Assembly: GCA_035293565.1 (NCBI GenBank)
Contig: DATGMP010000149.1
Span: 1 to 64,000 of the forward strand
Origin: DATGMP01 sp035293565
Lineage (GTDB): Bacteria > Pseudomonadota > Alphaproteobacteria > BOG-932 > Roseiterribacteraceae
Direction of reading: 5' to 3'
Length of the DNA stretch: 64,000 bases
The notes under the pieces were generated by a model, which did no database searches, was not told the origin of the DNA, and saw only the letters and a list, made by a program, of their open reading frames with translations. Position numbers and translations under genes: made by a program. Within the stretch, counting starts at the first letter, position 1, and every line of letters starts with the position of its first letter. Positions 18,662 through 27,850 of this stretch are shown here, piece by piece.

Positions 18662-19697
18662 CTTCCGGAATGCCCTGGGCGCGTTCTTTGCGACGCCGAT
18701 TGGCACCGCAATCCTATTGGTCCTCGAGACGCTGGCCGTGCTCGTGCCGCTGCTCCTGGGCGTGGCCTATCTGATCTATGCGGAGCGGAAGGTCCTTGCC
18801 TTGGCCCAGCTGCGGCGCGGTCCGAACGTGGTCGGGCCTTGGGGATTGCTGCAGTCGATCGCCGACGCGCTGAAGCTCATGACCAAGGAGACGATCATCC
18901 CGGCCGGCGCCAACCGGGTGGTGTTCATCCTGGCGCCGCTTGTCACCTTTGGTTTGGCGTTGGCCGCCTGGGCGGTGATCCCGTTCGGTCAGGGATTGGT
19001 GGTCGCGAACATCAATGTTGGCATTCTTTATATCTTCGCGATCTCGTCCCTGGGCGTCTACGGCATCATCATGGCCGGCTGGTCGTCCAACTCGAAATAT
19101 TCGTTCTTGGGCGGGTTGCGCTCGGCGGCGCAGATGGTGTCCTACGAGGTGTCGATCGGTTTCGTGCTGGTCGCCGTCCTGTTGACGGTCGGGTCGCTCA
19201 ACCTCTCGACCATCGTCACCACCCATCAGCCGGTCTGGATGTGGATCCTGCAGATCCCGATGCTGGTGATCTTCTTCATCTCCGGCCTAGCGGAGACCAA
19301 TCGCACGCCTTTCGACCTTCCCGAAGGCGAATCCGAGCTGGTCGGCGGCTACAACACCGAATATTCGGCGATGGCGTTCGCGCTCTTCTTTCTCGGCGAA
19401 TATGCGAACATGATCCTGATCAGCGCCATGACCTCGATCCTGTTCCTGGGCGGCTGGCTGCCGCCCTTCGGCCTCGAGGTCGCGCCGCTCACCTGGGTGC
19501 CCGGCTGGGCCTGGTTCGCCCTCAAGGTGCTTGTGCTGCTCTTCATCTTCCTTTGGGTGCGGGCCACGCTGCCGCGCTTCCGCTATGACCAGCTCATGCG
19601 GATCGGCTGGAAGGTGTTCCTGCCCTTCACATTGGGTTGGGTGATCGTGATCGCGGGCGTGATGCTTGCGACCGGCACCTTGCCCAACCCCCAATAG
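18654..19697 (+). CDS. nuoH: NADH-quinone oxidoreductase subunit H
   Basis: A 347-residue membrane subunit with about eight transmembrane helices that links the quinone cavity to the proton-pumping arm. It contains the conserved segments YAERKVLALAQLRRGPNVVG and ETNRTPFDLPEGESELVGG, whose charged residues couple quinone chemistry to proton movement. It overlaps the end of nuoG by 8 bases and is followed 21 bases later by nuoI. Confidence 0.96.
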   Translation: MDSFRNALGAFFATPIGTAILLVLETLAVLVPLLLGVAYLIYAERKVLALAQLRRGPNVVGPWGLLQSIADALKLMTKETIIPAGANRVVFILAPLVTFGLALAAWAVIPFGQGLVVANINVGILYIFAISSLGVYGIIMAGWSSNSKYSFLGGLRSAAQMVSYEVSIGFVLVAVLLTVGSLNLSTIVTTHQPVWMWILQIPMLVIFFISGLAETNRTPFDLPEGESELVGGYNTEYSAMAFALFFLGEYANMILISAMTSILFLGGWLPPFGLEVAPLTWVPGWAWFALKVLVLLFIFLWVRATLPRFRYDQLMRIGWKVFLPFTLGWVIVIAGVMLATGTLPNPQ

Positions 19698-19718
19698 CGA
19701 ACCGTCGGAGAACCTCTC

Positions 19719-20207
19719 ATGGCCTTCCTCGACAGCGTGGCGCGCAACATGTTCCTGAGCGAGATCGCCAAGGGCATGGCGCTGACATTCCGCTACATGT
19801 TCAAACCGCGGGTGACGCTGAACTATCCCTTCGAAAAGGGGCCGCTGTCGCCGCGCTTCCGTGGCGAGCATGCGCTCCGGCGCTATCCCAACGGCGAGGA
19901 GCGCTGCATCGCCTGCAAGCTGTGCGAGGCGATCTGCCCGGCGCTCGCGATCACCATCGAGGCCGAGCCACGCGCGGACGGCAGCCGGCGGACGACCCGC
20001 TACGACATCGACATGACGAAGTGCATCTATTGCGGCCTCTGCCAGGAGGCCTGCCCGGTGGATGCGATCGTCGAAGGTCCGAATTTCGAGTTCGCGACCG
20101 AAACCCGGGAGGAGCTCTACTACAACAAGGAGAAGCTGCTGGCGAATGGCGACCGGTGGGAGGCCGCGCTTGCGGCCAATATTGCGGCCGATGCGCCCTA
20201 CCGCTAA
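19719..20207 (+). CDS. nuoI: NADH-quinone oxidoreductase subunit I
   Basis: A 162-residue ferredoxin-like subunit carrying two [4Fe-4S] clusters (N6a and N6b). The cluster motifs are CIACKLCEAICP (Cys63, 66, 69, 73) and CIYCGLCQEACP (Cys102, 105, 108, 112). An amphipathic N-terminal helix rests on the membrane. The gap of 114 bases to nuoJ is the longest inside the operon and contains a hairpin at the nuoJ ribosome-binding site. Confidence 0.96.
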   Translation: MAFLDSVARNMFLSEIAKGMALTFRYMFKPRVTLNYPFEKGPLSPRFRGEHALRRYPNGEERCIACKLCEAICPALAITIEAEPRADGSRRTTRYDIDMTKCIYCGLCQEACPVDAIVEGPNFEFATETREELYYNKEKLLANGDRWEAALAANIAADAPYR

Positions 20208-20292
20208 TAACCCAGCGGCATTCGGCCGATTCCGGCCGGACCTCGCCCAAGCAATCTCGGCGTCGCTTCCCGGCGGCGTTCTACGGCGCGCC

Positions 20293-20318
20293 GTTTCCTG
20301 CGCGACCGGGCAGGAAAC
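20293..20318 (+). promoter_or_regulatory. Hairpin that overlaps the nuoJ ribosome-binding site
   Basis: A perfect 9-bp stem pairs 20293-20301 (GTTTCCTGC) with 20310-20318 (GCAGGAAAC), with an 8-base loop. The right arm contains the AGGA Shine-Dalgarno of nuoJ, whose ATG starts at 20322. If the hairpin forms, it would hide the ribosome-binding site and reduce translation of the membrane-arm genes that follow. The sequence is direct; the regulatory effect is inference. Confidence 0.4.
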
Positions 20319-20321
20319 CGC

Positions 20322-20945
20322 ATGATTGAGACCATCGCCTTCTACCTCTTCGCCGCCGTCCTCTGGGCGAGCGCGCTTTCGGTCGTGATCTCGAAGAATC
20401 CGGTCCATTCGGTCCTGTTTCTGATCCTGGCCTTCTTCAATGCGGCCGGACTCTTCATCCTGCTCGGGGCTGAGTTCGTGGCGATGATCCTCGTCATCGT
20501 CTATGTGGGTGCCGTTGCCGTCCTGTTCCTGTTCGTCGTCATGATGCTCGACATCAATTTCGTCGAACTGAGGAAGGGCATGAATACCTACCTGCCCTTC
20601 GGCATCTTCCTTGGCGCCGTGATGCTGATCGAGCTCGGCTTCCTGGTGTTCAACAATTGGGTCTCAGCGCCGAGCGCCGCCCAGGCGATCGCGGCGCCGA
20701 TGCCGTCGCTGGCTCACGTGACGAATACGCGGGCGCTCGGCCAGCTCCTCTATACCCATTATCTCTATGCCTTCCAGGTCGCGGGCCTGATCCTGCTGGT
20801 TGCGATGGTGGGCGCGATCGTGCTGACGCTTCGACACCGAACGGGCGTCAGGCGGCAGCGTGCGGCTATTCAGGTGTCGCGCCGGCGCGACGACGTGCTG
20901 GTCATTACGCAGGTGCCGACGGGCGCCGGGGCGCCGGTATCATGA
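20322..20945 (+). CDS. nuoJ: NADH-quinone oxidoreductase subunit J
   Basis: A 207-residue membrane subunit with five predicted helices. It contains the conserved third helix region EFVAMILVIVYVGAVAVLFL, whose pi-bulge and Tyr rotate during turnover. A basic cytoplasmic tail of about 40 residues follows the last helix. Its TGA overlaps the nuoK ATG as ATGA. Confidence 0.95.
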   Translation: MIETIAFYLFAAVLWASALSVVISKNPVHSVLFLILAFFNAAGLFILLGAEFVAMILVIVYVGAVAVLFLFVVMMLDINFVELRKGMNTYLPFGIFLGAVMLIELGFLVFNNWVSAPSAAQAIAAPMPSLAHVTNTRALGQLLYTHYLYAFQVAGLILLVAMVGAIVLTLRHRTGVRRQRAAIQVSRRRDDVLVITQVPTGAGAPVS

Positions 20946-21247
20946 TCGGGCTCTGGAACTACCTGCTGGTGGGGGCCCTGGTCTTCATGACCGGTGTGGT
21001 CGGCATCTTCCTCAACCGGAAGAACGTCATCATCATCCTGATGTCGATCGAGCTCATCCTGCTGTCGGTCAGCATCAATTTCGTCGCTTTCTCGGCTTTC
21101 CTGGGCGATCTGTTCGGACAGGTCTTCGTGATGTTCGTGCTGACGGTCGCGGCGGCGGAATCGGCGATCGGGCTCGCCATTCTGGTCGTCTATTTCCGAA
21201 ACCGCGGCTCGATCGCGGTTGACGACGTCAATATGATGAAGGGTTGA
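20942..21247 (+). CDS. nuoK: NADH-quinone oxidoreductase subunit K
   Basis: A 101-residue, three-helix membrane subunit of normal size. It includes the conserved helix with Glu in IELILLSVSINFV and a second Glu in TVAAAESAIGLAILV, both part of the proton path. The ATG at 20942 overlaps the nuoJ stop. Confidence 0.96.
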   Translation: MIGLWNYLLVGALVFMTGVVGIFLNRKNVIIILMSIELILLSVSINFVAFSAFLGDLFGQVFVMFVLTVAAAESAIGLAILVVYFRNRGSIAVDDVNMMKG

Positions 21248-21251
21248 GCGG

Positions 21252-23198
21252 ATGCTCGAAGGCCTGGCCGTATTCCCGCCGCTCGCCGCCGCAGCCATAG
21301 CGGGCCTGTTCGGCCGCCGCATCGGCGACCGGGGCTCTCAGCTCATCACCTGCGCGGCGGTTCTGTTCTCCGCCGTGGTGTCGTGCTGGCTTTTCTATGA
21401 TGTGGCGCTTCAGCACCATCCCCGCACGATCGAGATCGCGCGCTGGATCAGCGCCGGCAGCTTTCAGGCCAATTGGGCGCTGCGCTTTGACACGCTGACG
21501 GCCGTCATGGTGGCGGTCGTGACCGTCGTCTCCTCGATGGTCCATGTCTATTCGGTCGGCTACATGGCGCATGACCGGGACATCCCGCGCTTCATGGCCT
21601 ATCTCAGCCTCTTCACCTTCATGATGCTGGCCCTCGTGACGGCCGACAATTTCGTCCAGATGTTCTTCGGCTGGGAGGGCGTTGGCCTTGCCTCCTATCT
21701 GCTGATCGGATTCTGGTACGACAAGCCCGCGCCCAACGCCGCGGCGATCAAGGCCTTCATCGTCAACCGCGTCGGCGATTTCGGCTTCTCGCTCGGAATC
21801 ATGGCGGTCTATTTCATCTTCGACAGCGTGCAGTTCGACCCCGTCTTCGCCGCGGCGGCCTCCAAGGTCGGTACGCATTTCACCTTCCTGTTCGGCCAGG
21901 CCGACGCGCTTTCGACCTGCTGTTTGCTGCTGTTCATGGGCGCCATGGGCAAGTCGGCCCAGCTCGGCCTTCATACCTGGCTGCCCGACGCGATGGAGGG
22001 ACCGACGCCGGTGTCGGCGCTGATCCATGCCGCGACCATGGTTACGGCCGGCGTGTTCATGCTGGCGCGCTGCTCGCCGCTCTTCGAGCAATCTCCGATG
22101 GCGCTGGAAGTCGTAACGATCGTGGGCGCGCTGACCGCCTTCGTGGCGGCCACGATCGGTCTCACCCAGTTCGATATCAAACGGGTCATCGCCTATTCGA
22201 CGATGAGCCAGCTCGGCTACATGTTCTTCGCGATCGGCGTGTCGGCCTACAGCGCCGCGATTTTCCATTTGATGACCCACGCCTTCTTCAAGGCGCTGCT
22301 GTTCCTGGGGGCCGGGTCTGTCATCCATGCGCTCTCAGGCGAGCAGGATATGCGCAAGATGGGCGGGCTGGCCGGCGTGATCCCGAAAACGACAATTCTG
22401 ATGTGGATCGGATCGCTGGCGCTGGCCGGCATCGGCATTCCGTTCACGATCATCGGTTTCTCGGGATTCGATTCCAAGGACATGATCCTCGAGGCGGACT
22501 ATGAGGGGGGCGGAGCGGGGCTATTCGCCTATTGGCTTGGCGTGATCGGGGCCTTCTTCACGGCTTTCTATTCCTGGCGCCTCCTCTTCATGACCTTCTA
22601 CGGCAAGCCGCGCGCTGACCATCACACAATGGAGCATGCGCACGAATCGCCGCCGGTGATGCTCGTGCCGCTCTATGTCTTGGCCGCGGGCGCGGTCCTC
22701 GCGGGCATGCTCGGCTACGGCTTGTTCGTGGGTGAAGAGCGGGCCGATTTCTGGGGCAATTCGATCTTCGTCGCGCAAGGACACGATACGATCGGGGCCG
22801 CGCACGAGGCGCCGAAATGGATCGGCGCGCTGCCGTTCTTCGCCGGCTTGTTCGGAATCTTCCTGTCCTGGCTCTTTTATATGTACCGACCGGGGACGGC
22901 GGATTTGGTGGCCAATGCCTTCAGCGGCCTCTATCGGATGGTGTTCCGCAAATACTATTTCGACGAGCTCTATGACGCGCTGTTCGTTCGGCCCGCCCAA
23001 TGGCTCGGCCGCATTTTCTGGCAGCGCGGCGATCTCGGCACGATCGATTATTACGGGCCGGACGGAATTACGCGCGTATCGCGCGGCGTCGCGATGGGCT
23101 TCAGCCGGGCGCAGACGGGCTACATGTTCCACTATGCGATGGTGATGTTGATCGGCGTGCTGCTGCTCACCACCGTCTATCTCGCGATCGGACGCTGA
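21252..23198 (+). CDS. nuoL: NADH-quinone oxidoreductase subunit L
   Basis: A 648-residue antiporter-like proton-pumping subunit with about 14 core helices and a C-terminal lateral helix. It shows FFGWEGVGLASYLLIGFW, with the pump Glu, and the broken-helix region around HTWLPDAMEGPTPVSALIHA. It starts 4 bases after nuoK and ends 3 bases before nuoM. Confidence 0.96.
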   Translation: MLEGLAVFPPLAAAAIAGLFGRRIGDRGSQLITCAAVLFSAVVSCWLFYDVALQHHPRTIEIARWISAGSFQANWALRFDTLTAVMVAVVTVVSSMVHVYSVGYMAHDRDIPRFMAYLSLFTFMMLALVTADNFVQMFFGWEGVGLASYLLIGFWYDKPAPNAAAIKAFIVNRVGDFGFSLGIMAVYFIFDSVQFDPVFAAAASKVGTHFTFLFGQADALSTCCLLLFMGAMGKSAQLGLHTWLPDAMEGPTPVSALIHAATMVTAGVFMLARCSPLFEQSPMALEVVTIVGALTAFVAATIGLTQFDIKRVIAYSTMSQLGYMFFAIGVSAYSAAIFHLMTHAFFKALLFLGAGSVIHALSGEQDMRKMGGLAGVIPKTTILMWIGSLALAGIGIPFTIIGFSGFDSKDMILEADYEGGGAGLFAYWLGVIGAFFTAFYSWRLLFMTFYGKPRADHHTMEHAHESPPVMLVPLYVLAAGAVLAGMLGYGLFVGEERADFWGNSIFVAQGHDTIGAAHEAPKWIGALPFFAGLFGIFLSWLFYMYRPGTADLVANAFSGLYRMVFRKYYFDELYDALFVRPAQWLGRIFWQRGDLGTIDYYGPDGITRVSRGVAMGFSRAQTGYMFHYAMVMLIGVLLLTTVYLAIGR

Positions 23199-23201
23199 GC
23201 C

Positions 23202-24749
23202 ATGGCGCCCTGGCCGATCCTCTCCATCGTCACTTTCCTGCCGCTCCTGGGCGCCGTGCTGATCATGGCGCTGCCAGAGACCGAGGCGGGCATCCGCAAT
23301 ATCCGGTGGACGGCGCTCTGGACGTCGCTCATCACCTTCATCCTGTCGCTCTTCATTCTGGTCTATTTCGATCCGAAGGTCCCGGGGTTCCAGCTGATCG
23401 AGCGCGCCGAATGGATCCCGGGAACCGGAATCATCTACCAGAAGGGCGTCGACGGCATCTCGATCTGGTTCGTGCTGGTCTCGACGCTGCTCACGCCGAT
23501 CTGCGTGATCTCGACCTGGGAGGCCATCCACAATCGGGTCAAGGAGTTCATGGTCGCGCTCCTGATCCTCGAGACCATGATGGTCGGCGTTTTCACGGCG
23601 CTCGATTTGATTCTCCTCTACGTCTTCTTCGAGGGCGTGCTGATCCCGATGTTTCTCATCATCGGGGTCTGGGGCGGCCAGCGGCGAGTCTATTCGGCGT
23701 TCAAATTCTTCCTCTACACGCTGCTGGGCTCGGTCCTGATGCTGCTCGCGATCCTCGCGATGTATCTGAAAACCGGGACCACCGACCTGCTGGTCATGCT
23801 GCGCTCACCGTTCGACCGCGAGCTGCAGATCTGGCTGTGGCTCGCCTATTTCGCCTCCTTCGCCGTCAAGATGCCGATGTGGCCGGTCCATACGTGGCTG
23901 CCGGACGCCCATGTCGAGGCGCCGACCGCGGGCTCGGTGATGCTGGCCGCGGTGCTGCTGAAGATGGGCGGCTACGGCTTCATCCGCTTCTCGGTGCAGA
24001 TGCTGCCGCTCGCCAGCGAGTATTTCGCGCCCTTCATGTTCGCGCTGTCGATCGTGGCGATCATCTACACGTCGTTGGTGGCGCTGGCGCAGACCGACAT
24101 GAAGAAGCTGATCGCCTATTCGTCGGTCGCGCATATGGGATTTGTGACGCTCGGGATCTTCACCTTCACCGAGCGGGGCGTCGAGGGCAGCGTCTTCCAG
24201 ATGCTTTCGCACGCCGTGGTGTCGGGCGCGCTCTTCCTCTGCGTCGGCGTCGTCTATGACCGGCTGCACACGCGCGAGATTGCGCGCTATGGCGGCATGG
24301 CGCGGACCATGCCCAACTATGCGCTCGTCTTCATGATCTTCACGCTGGCCTCGGTCGGCTTGCCCGGCACCTCGGGATTCGTCGGCGAGTTCCTGAGCCT
24401 TACGGCTGCCTTCGAGGTGAATCGCTGGGCGGCGTTCCTGGCCACGACCGGAATCATTCTGGGCGCGGCCTACATGCTTGTGCTCTACCGCAAGCTCTTC
24501 TTCGGCGAAATCATCAAGGATGATGTCCGCGCGATGCCCGACCTCAACTGGCGCGAATGGGCAGTCTTCGCGCCCCTGGTCGCGCTGACGATCTGGATGG
24601 GCGTCTATCCGTCGACTTTCAAGGACCTGATCGATCCGGCCGCGGCCCAGCTCGTCGCGCAGCAGCAGCAGGCGATGGGGCATCCGGCTCGCATGGCGAC
24701 CACGCCGGCGCCTGTCGTGCCGGCGGCCGTCTTGGAGGTGCGGCGATGA
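23202..24749 (+). CDS. nuoM: NADH-quinone oxidoreductase subunit M
   Basis: A 515-residue antiporter-like proton pump with about 14 helices. It contains the pump motif YVFFEGVLIPMFLIIGVWGG and PVHTWLPDAHVEAPTAGSV. A 30-residue hydrophilic tail rich in Gln and Ala ends the protein. Its TGA overlaps the nuoN ATG as ATGA. Confidence 0.96.
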   Translation: MAPWPILSIVTFLPLLGAVLIMALPETEAGIRNIRWTALWTSLITFILSLFILVYFDPKVPGFQLIERAEWIPGTGIIYQKGVDGISIWFVLVSTLLTPICVISTWEAIHNRVKEFMVALLILETMMVGVFTALDLILLYVFFEGVLIPMFLIIGVWGGQRRVYSAFKFFLYTLLGSVLMLLAILAMYLKTGTTDLLVMLRSPFDRELQIWLWLAYFASFAVKMPMWPVHTWLPDAHVEAPTAGSVMLAAVLLKMGGYGFIRFSVQMLPLASEYFAPFMFALSIVAIIYTSLVALAQTDMKKLIAYSSVAHMGFVTLGIFTFTERGVEGSVFQMLSHAVVSGALFLCVGVVYDRLHTREIARYGGMARTMPNYALVFMIFTLASVGLPGTSGFVGEFLSLTAAFEVNRWAAFLATTGIILGAAYMLVLYRKLFFGEIIKDDVRAMPDLNWREWAVFAPLVALTIWMGVYPSTFKDLIDPAAAQLVAQQQQAMGHPARMATTPAPVVPAAVLEVRR

Positions 24750-26227
24750 GCGCTCTTCCCGATTTCTCGATCGCGGTGCCGGAGCTGGTCTTGGGCGCCC
24801 TGACATTGGCGCTGCTGATGGTCGGCGTTTTCGGCAAGGACCGGTCGACCGGGCTGGTCTCGGCTCTGTCTGTCGTCGCCTGCGTCATCGCCGGCATTTT
24901 GGTGCTCGTGACCGACACGGCGCGTGCGACCAGCTTCGAATCGCTCTTCGTCGTCGACGGGTTCGCCGCCTTCATGAAGGTGCTGGTGCTGATCGGCTCC
25001 GCCCTGTCGATCGTCATGTCGTCGGGCTATCTGGCGCGCGAGCGGATCAGCCGGCCGGAATTTCCCGCGCTGATCCTGCTGGCCACCATCGGCATGATGC
25101 TGATGGTCTCGGCCAACGACATCCTATCCCTCTATGTCGGGCTCGAGCTGCAGAGCCTGGCGCTCTATGTGCTGGCCGCGTTCGCGCGCGACAATGTCAG
25201 ATCGTCGGAGGCCGGGCTCAAATATTTCGTCCTGGGCGGCCTCGCCTCGGGAATTCTGCTGTATGGCGCGACGCTGGTCTATGGCTTCGCCGGCACGACC
25301 AATTTCGAGAAAATCGCGGCTTTGCCGGCGGGCGAGGGGGCGCAGGCGGTCGGTCTGCTGATCGGCATGGCGCTGGTCGCCGTCGGGTTGATCTTCAAGG
25401 TCTCCGCGGTGCCGTTCCATATGTGGACGCCCGACGTCTATGAGGGCGCGCCGACGCCGGTTACAGCCATGTTCGCGATCGCGCCAAAGATCGCGGCGAT
25501 GGCGCTGCTGGTGCGGTTGCTGGTCGGCGCCTTCGGGGCGCTGGTCCATGAGTGGCAGCAGGTGATCCTGACCATTGCCGTCGCCTCCATGCTGTGGGGC
25601 GGCTACGCGGCGATCGTCCAGCGCAACATCAAGCGGCTGATGGCCTACAGCTCGATCGCCAATGTCGGCTACATCCTGCTGGGCCTCGCGGCCGGCACCG
25701 ACAAGGGCGTCCAGTCGGTCCTGATCTATCTCGCCATCTATCTGTTCATGACCGCCGGCGCTTTCGCGGTCATCCTGGCGATGCGTCGGAACGGCCGCAT
25801 GGTCGAGGACATCTCGGAGCTCGCCGGGCTTGCCCAATCGCGGCCGATGCTGGCGCTGTCGATGGCGATCTTCATGTTCTCGCTGGGCGGCATCCCACCG
25901 CTCGCCGGCTTCATCGGCAAGGTCTATGTGTTCTATGCCGCGATCGACGCAGGCAATCATGCGACGACGGCGCTGGCGGCCAACTGGCTCTATGTCTCGG
26001 CCGCCCTCGGCGCCACCATCAGCGTGGTGTCGATGTTCTATTATCTGTGGATCATCAAAGTGATCTACTTCGACCCGCCGGCGGCACCGCTCGACAAGCC
26101 TGCTGGGGCTGGGCTGAACGCCGCTCTGACGCTGACGGCAGCGTTCACATTGCTGTTCACTCTGGCCCCGATCGTGGGGCCCGTGGTGGGCTGGGCGACC
26201 GCCGCGGCGCATTCGATCGTGCACTGA
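24746..26227 (+). CDS. nuoN: NADH-quinone oxidoreductase subunit N
   Basis: A 493-residue antiporter-like proton pump and the last complex I gene. It includes LYVGLELQSLALYVLAAF with the pump Glu, and MWTPDVYEGAPTPVTAMFA. The ATG at 24746 is chosen for its overlap with the nuoM stop. birA follows after 26 bases, so the operon probably continues into cofactor genes. Confidence 0.96.
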   Translation: MSALPDFSIAVPELVLGALTLALLMVGVFGKDRSTGLVSALSVVACVIAGILVLVTDTARATSFESLFVVDGFAAFMKVLVLIGSALSIVMSSGYLARERISRPEFPALILLATIGMMLMVSANDILSLYVGLELQSLALYVLAAFARDNVRSSEAGLKYFVLGGLASGILLYGATLVYGFAGTTNFEKIAALPAGEGAQAVGLLIGMALVAVGLIFKVSAVPFHMWTPDVYEGAPTPVTAMFAIAPKIAAMALLVRLLVGAFGALVHEWQQVILTIAVASMLWGGYAAIVQRNIKRLMAYSSIANVGYILLGLAAGTDKGVQSVLIYLAIYLFMTAGAFAVILAMRRNGRMVEDISELAGLAQSRPMLALSMAIFMFSLGGIPPLAGFIGKVYVFYAAIDAGNHATTALAANWLYVSAALGATISVVSMFYYLWIIKVIYFDPPAAPLDKPAGAGLNAALTLTAAFTLLFTLAPIVGPVVGWATAAAHSIVH

Positions 26228-26253
26228 CCGGCGATGAAAGTCCGCCGAAGATA

Positions 26254-27003
26254 ATGAGCGATACCGCCCCGCCGGCTTTGCCGCCGGGTTTCCGCCTGAT
26301 TGCCCGTGACGCGGTCGGAAGCACCAACGATGTTGCGCGCGAGCTGATTGCGGCCGGTGCCGCCGCGGGCGCGGTCGTCTGGGCCGAAAGCCAGACAGCA
26401 GGGCGCGGCCGCCACGGCAATGACTGGATATCGCCGCCCGGCAATCTCTATTGCTCGATCGTGCTCAGGCCCAAGGCCGACCCCGGCCGCTTGGGCGAAG
26501 TCTCCCTCGTCGCGGCGCTCGCGGTCCGGGACGCGGTAGCGACCCATCTGCCGGCCGGCGTGCCGGTCGAGCTCAAATGGCCGAATGACGTGCTGACCGC
26601 CGGCCGCAAGATCTCCGGCATCTTGGTCGAGGCCGAAAAGCTGCCGGACGAGGCGGCGACGGCCCTGATCGTGGGCATCGGCGTCAATATCGTCTCGGCC
26701 CCCAAGGATACGAGTTATCCCGCGACCTGCATCGCCGCCTTTGCCCGCGTTCCTCGTGTTCAAAGGCTTCTCAGCGCCGTCGTTGCCGCCCTCGACCGCC
26801 GGATGGATGCGTGGAGCCGGGACGGATTCGAGCCCATTCGCCAGGAATGGATCGGTCATGCCCACCGGCTAGGCAGCCAGATCGAGTCGAGCGCAGGGAT
26901 TTCTGGTACATTCCAGGGATTGGACGAGACCGGCGGGATAATCATCCTGGATAATCAGGGCGAACGGCACCGGCTGGTTTCTGGCAGCATTCGCTATCTG
27001 TAG
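26254..27003 (+). CDS. birA: Biotin--[acetyl-CoA-carboxylase] ligase, no DNA-binding domain
   Basis: A 249-residue enzyme that makes biotinyl-AMP and transfers biotin to a lysine of biotin carboxyl carrier protein. The biotinyl-AMP loop GRGRHGNDW is at residues 50-58, the catalytic Lys108 is in KWPNDVL, and a small SH3-like C-terminal domain ends the protein. The N-terminal winged helix of the E. coli repressor is missing, so this is a monofunctional ligase. The position after nuoN and before coaX is conserved in alphaproteobacteria. Confidence 0.95.
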   Translation: MSDTAPPALPPGFRLIARDAVGSTNDVARELIAAGAAAGAVVWAESQTAGRGRHGNDWISPPGNLYCSIVLRPKADPGRLGEVSLVAALAVRDAVATHLPAGVPVELKWPNDVLTAGRKISGILVEAEKLPDEAATALIVGIGVNIVSAPKDTSYPATCIAAFARVPRVQRLLSAVVAALDRRMDAWSRDGFEPIRQEWIGHAHRLGSQIESSAGISGTFQGLDETGGIIILDNQGERHRLVSGSIRYL

Positions 27004-27052
27004 CCATATATCGACAATTCTTCCGGGATAGGCTTGGCCAAGTAGGTTCATC

Positions 27053-27841
27053 ATGCTTCTGGCGATCGACGCGGGAAATACCAACACCGTCTTCGCTGTC
27101 TTCGACGGCTTCGAAAAGAAGGGCGCCTGGCGCGCGGCGACCGAGGCCCGCAAGACCTCGGACGAATATGCGGTCTGGCTCGACCAGGTGATGCGCCGCG
27201 ACAGGATCGATCCCGATAAGATCGACCAAGCGATCATCGCCAGCGTGGTGCCCTCGACGGTTTTCAATCTGAGCCGGCTCTGCACCGAGCGCTTCGGCTC
27301 CCGCCCGCTGATCATCGGCGAGGAGGGGGTCTATGTCGGTATCGAGGTTCTGATGGACCGGCCGGAGGAGGTCGGGGCCGACCGGCTGGTCAACGCCGTT
27401 GCCGCCTATGATCTGGTGGGCGCGCCGGTCATCGTGCTCGATTTCGGCACCGCCACCACCTTCGACATCGTCGACGGGGAAGGCAACTACCGCGGCGGCG
27501 TGATCGCGCCCGGCGTCAACCTCTCTCTCGACGCGCTGCACCAGGCGGCGGCCAAGCTGCCCAAGGTGGATGTCGTGAAGCCGCCGCGCGTGATCGGCCG
27601 CAGCACGGTGGGCGCCATGCAGTCCGGCATCTTCTGGGGCTATGTCGGCTTGGTGGAAGGGCTGGTCGGCCGCATCCGCGCCGAGATGGTCGGCAACGGG
27701 ATCGGGGCGCCGCGCTCGGTGCTCGCGACCGGCGGCCTCGCGAGCCTCTTCTCCGAGGCCACCTCGGTCATCGACCGCATCGACGACGATCTGACGCTCC
27801 GCGGTCTGGCGATCATCAACCAGCTCAACCGATCGCCCTGA
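27053..27841 (+). CDS. coaX: Type III pantothenate kinase
   Basis: A 262-residue kinase for the first step of coenzyme A synthesis. It shows the ASKHA-fold motifs of the family: LLAIDAGNTNTVFAVFDG at the start, GADRLVNAVAAYDLVG in the middle, and DFGTATTFDIVD. It needs a monovalent cation and is not inhibited by CoA in characterised members. It lies between birA and the ribonuclease J gene. Confidence 0.95.
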   Translation: MLLAIDAGNTNTVFAVFDGFEKKGAWRAATEARKTSDEYAVWLDQVMRRDRIDPDKIDQAIIASVVPSTVFNLSRLCTERFGSRPLIIGEEGVYVGIEVLMDRPEEVGADRLVNAVAAYDLVGAPVIVLDFGTATTFDIVDGEGNYRGGVIAPGVNLSLDALHQAAAKLPKVDVVKPPRVIGRSTVGAMQSGIFWGYVGLVEGLVGRIRAEMVGNGIGAPRSVLATGGLASLFSEATSVIDRIDDDLTLRGLAIINQLNRSP

Positions 27842-27850
27842 TCAAAGCTG

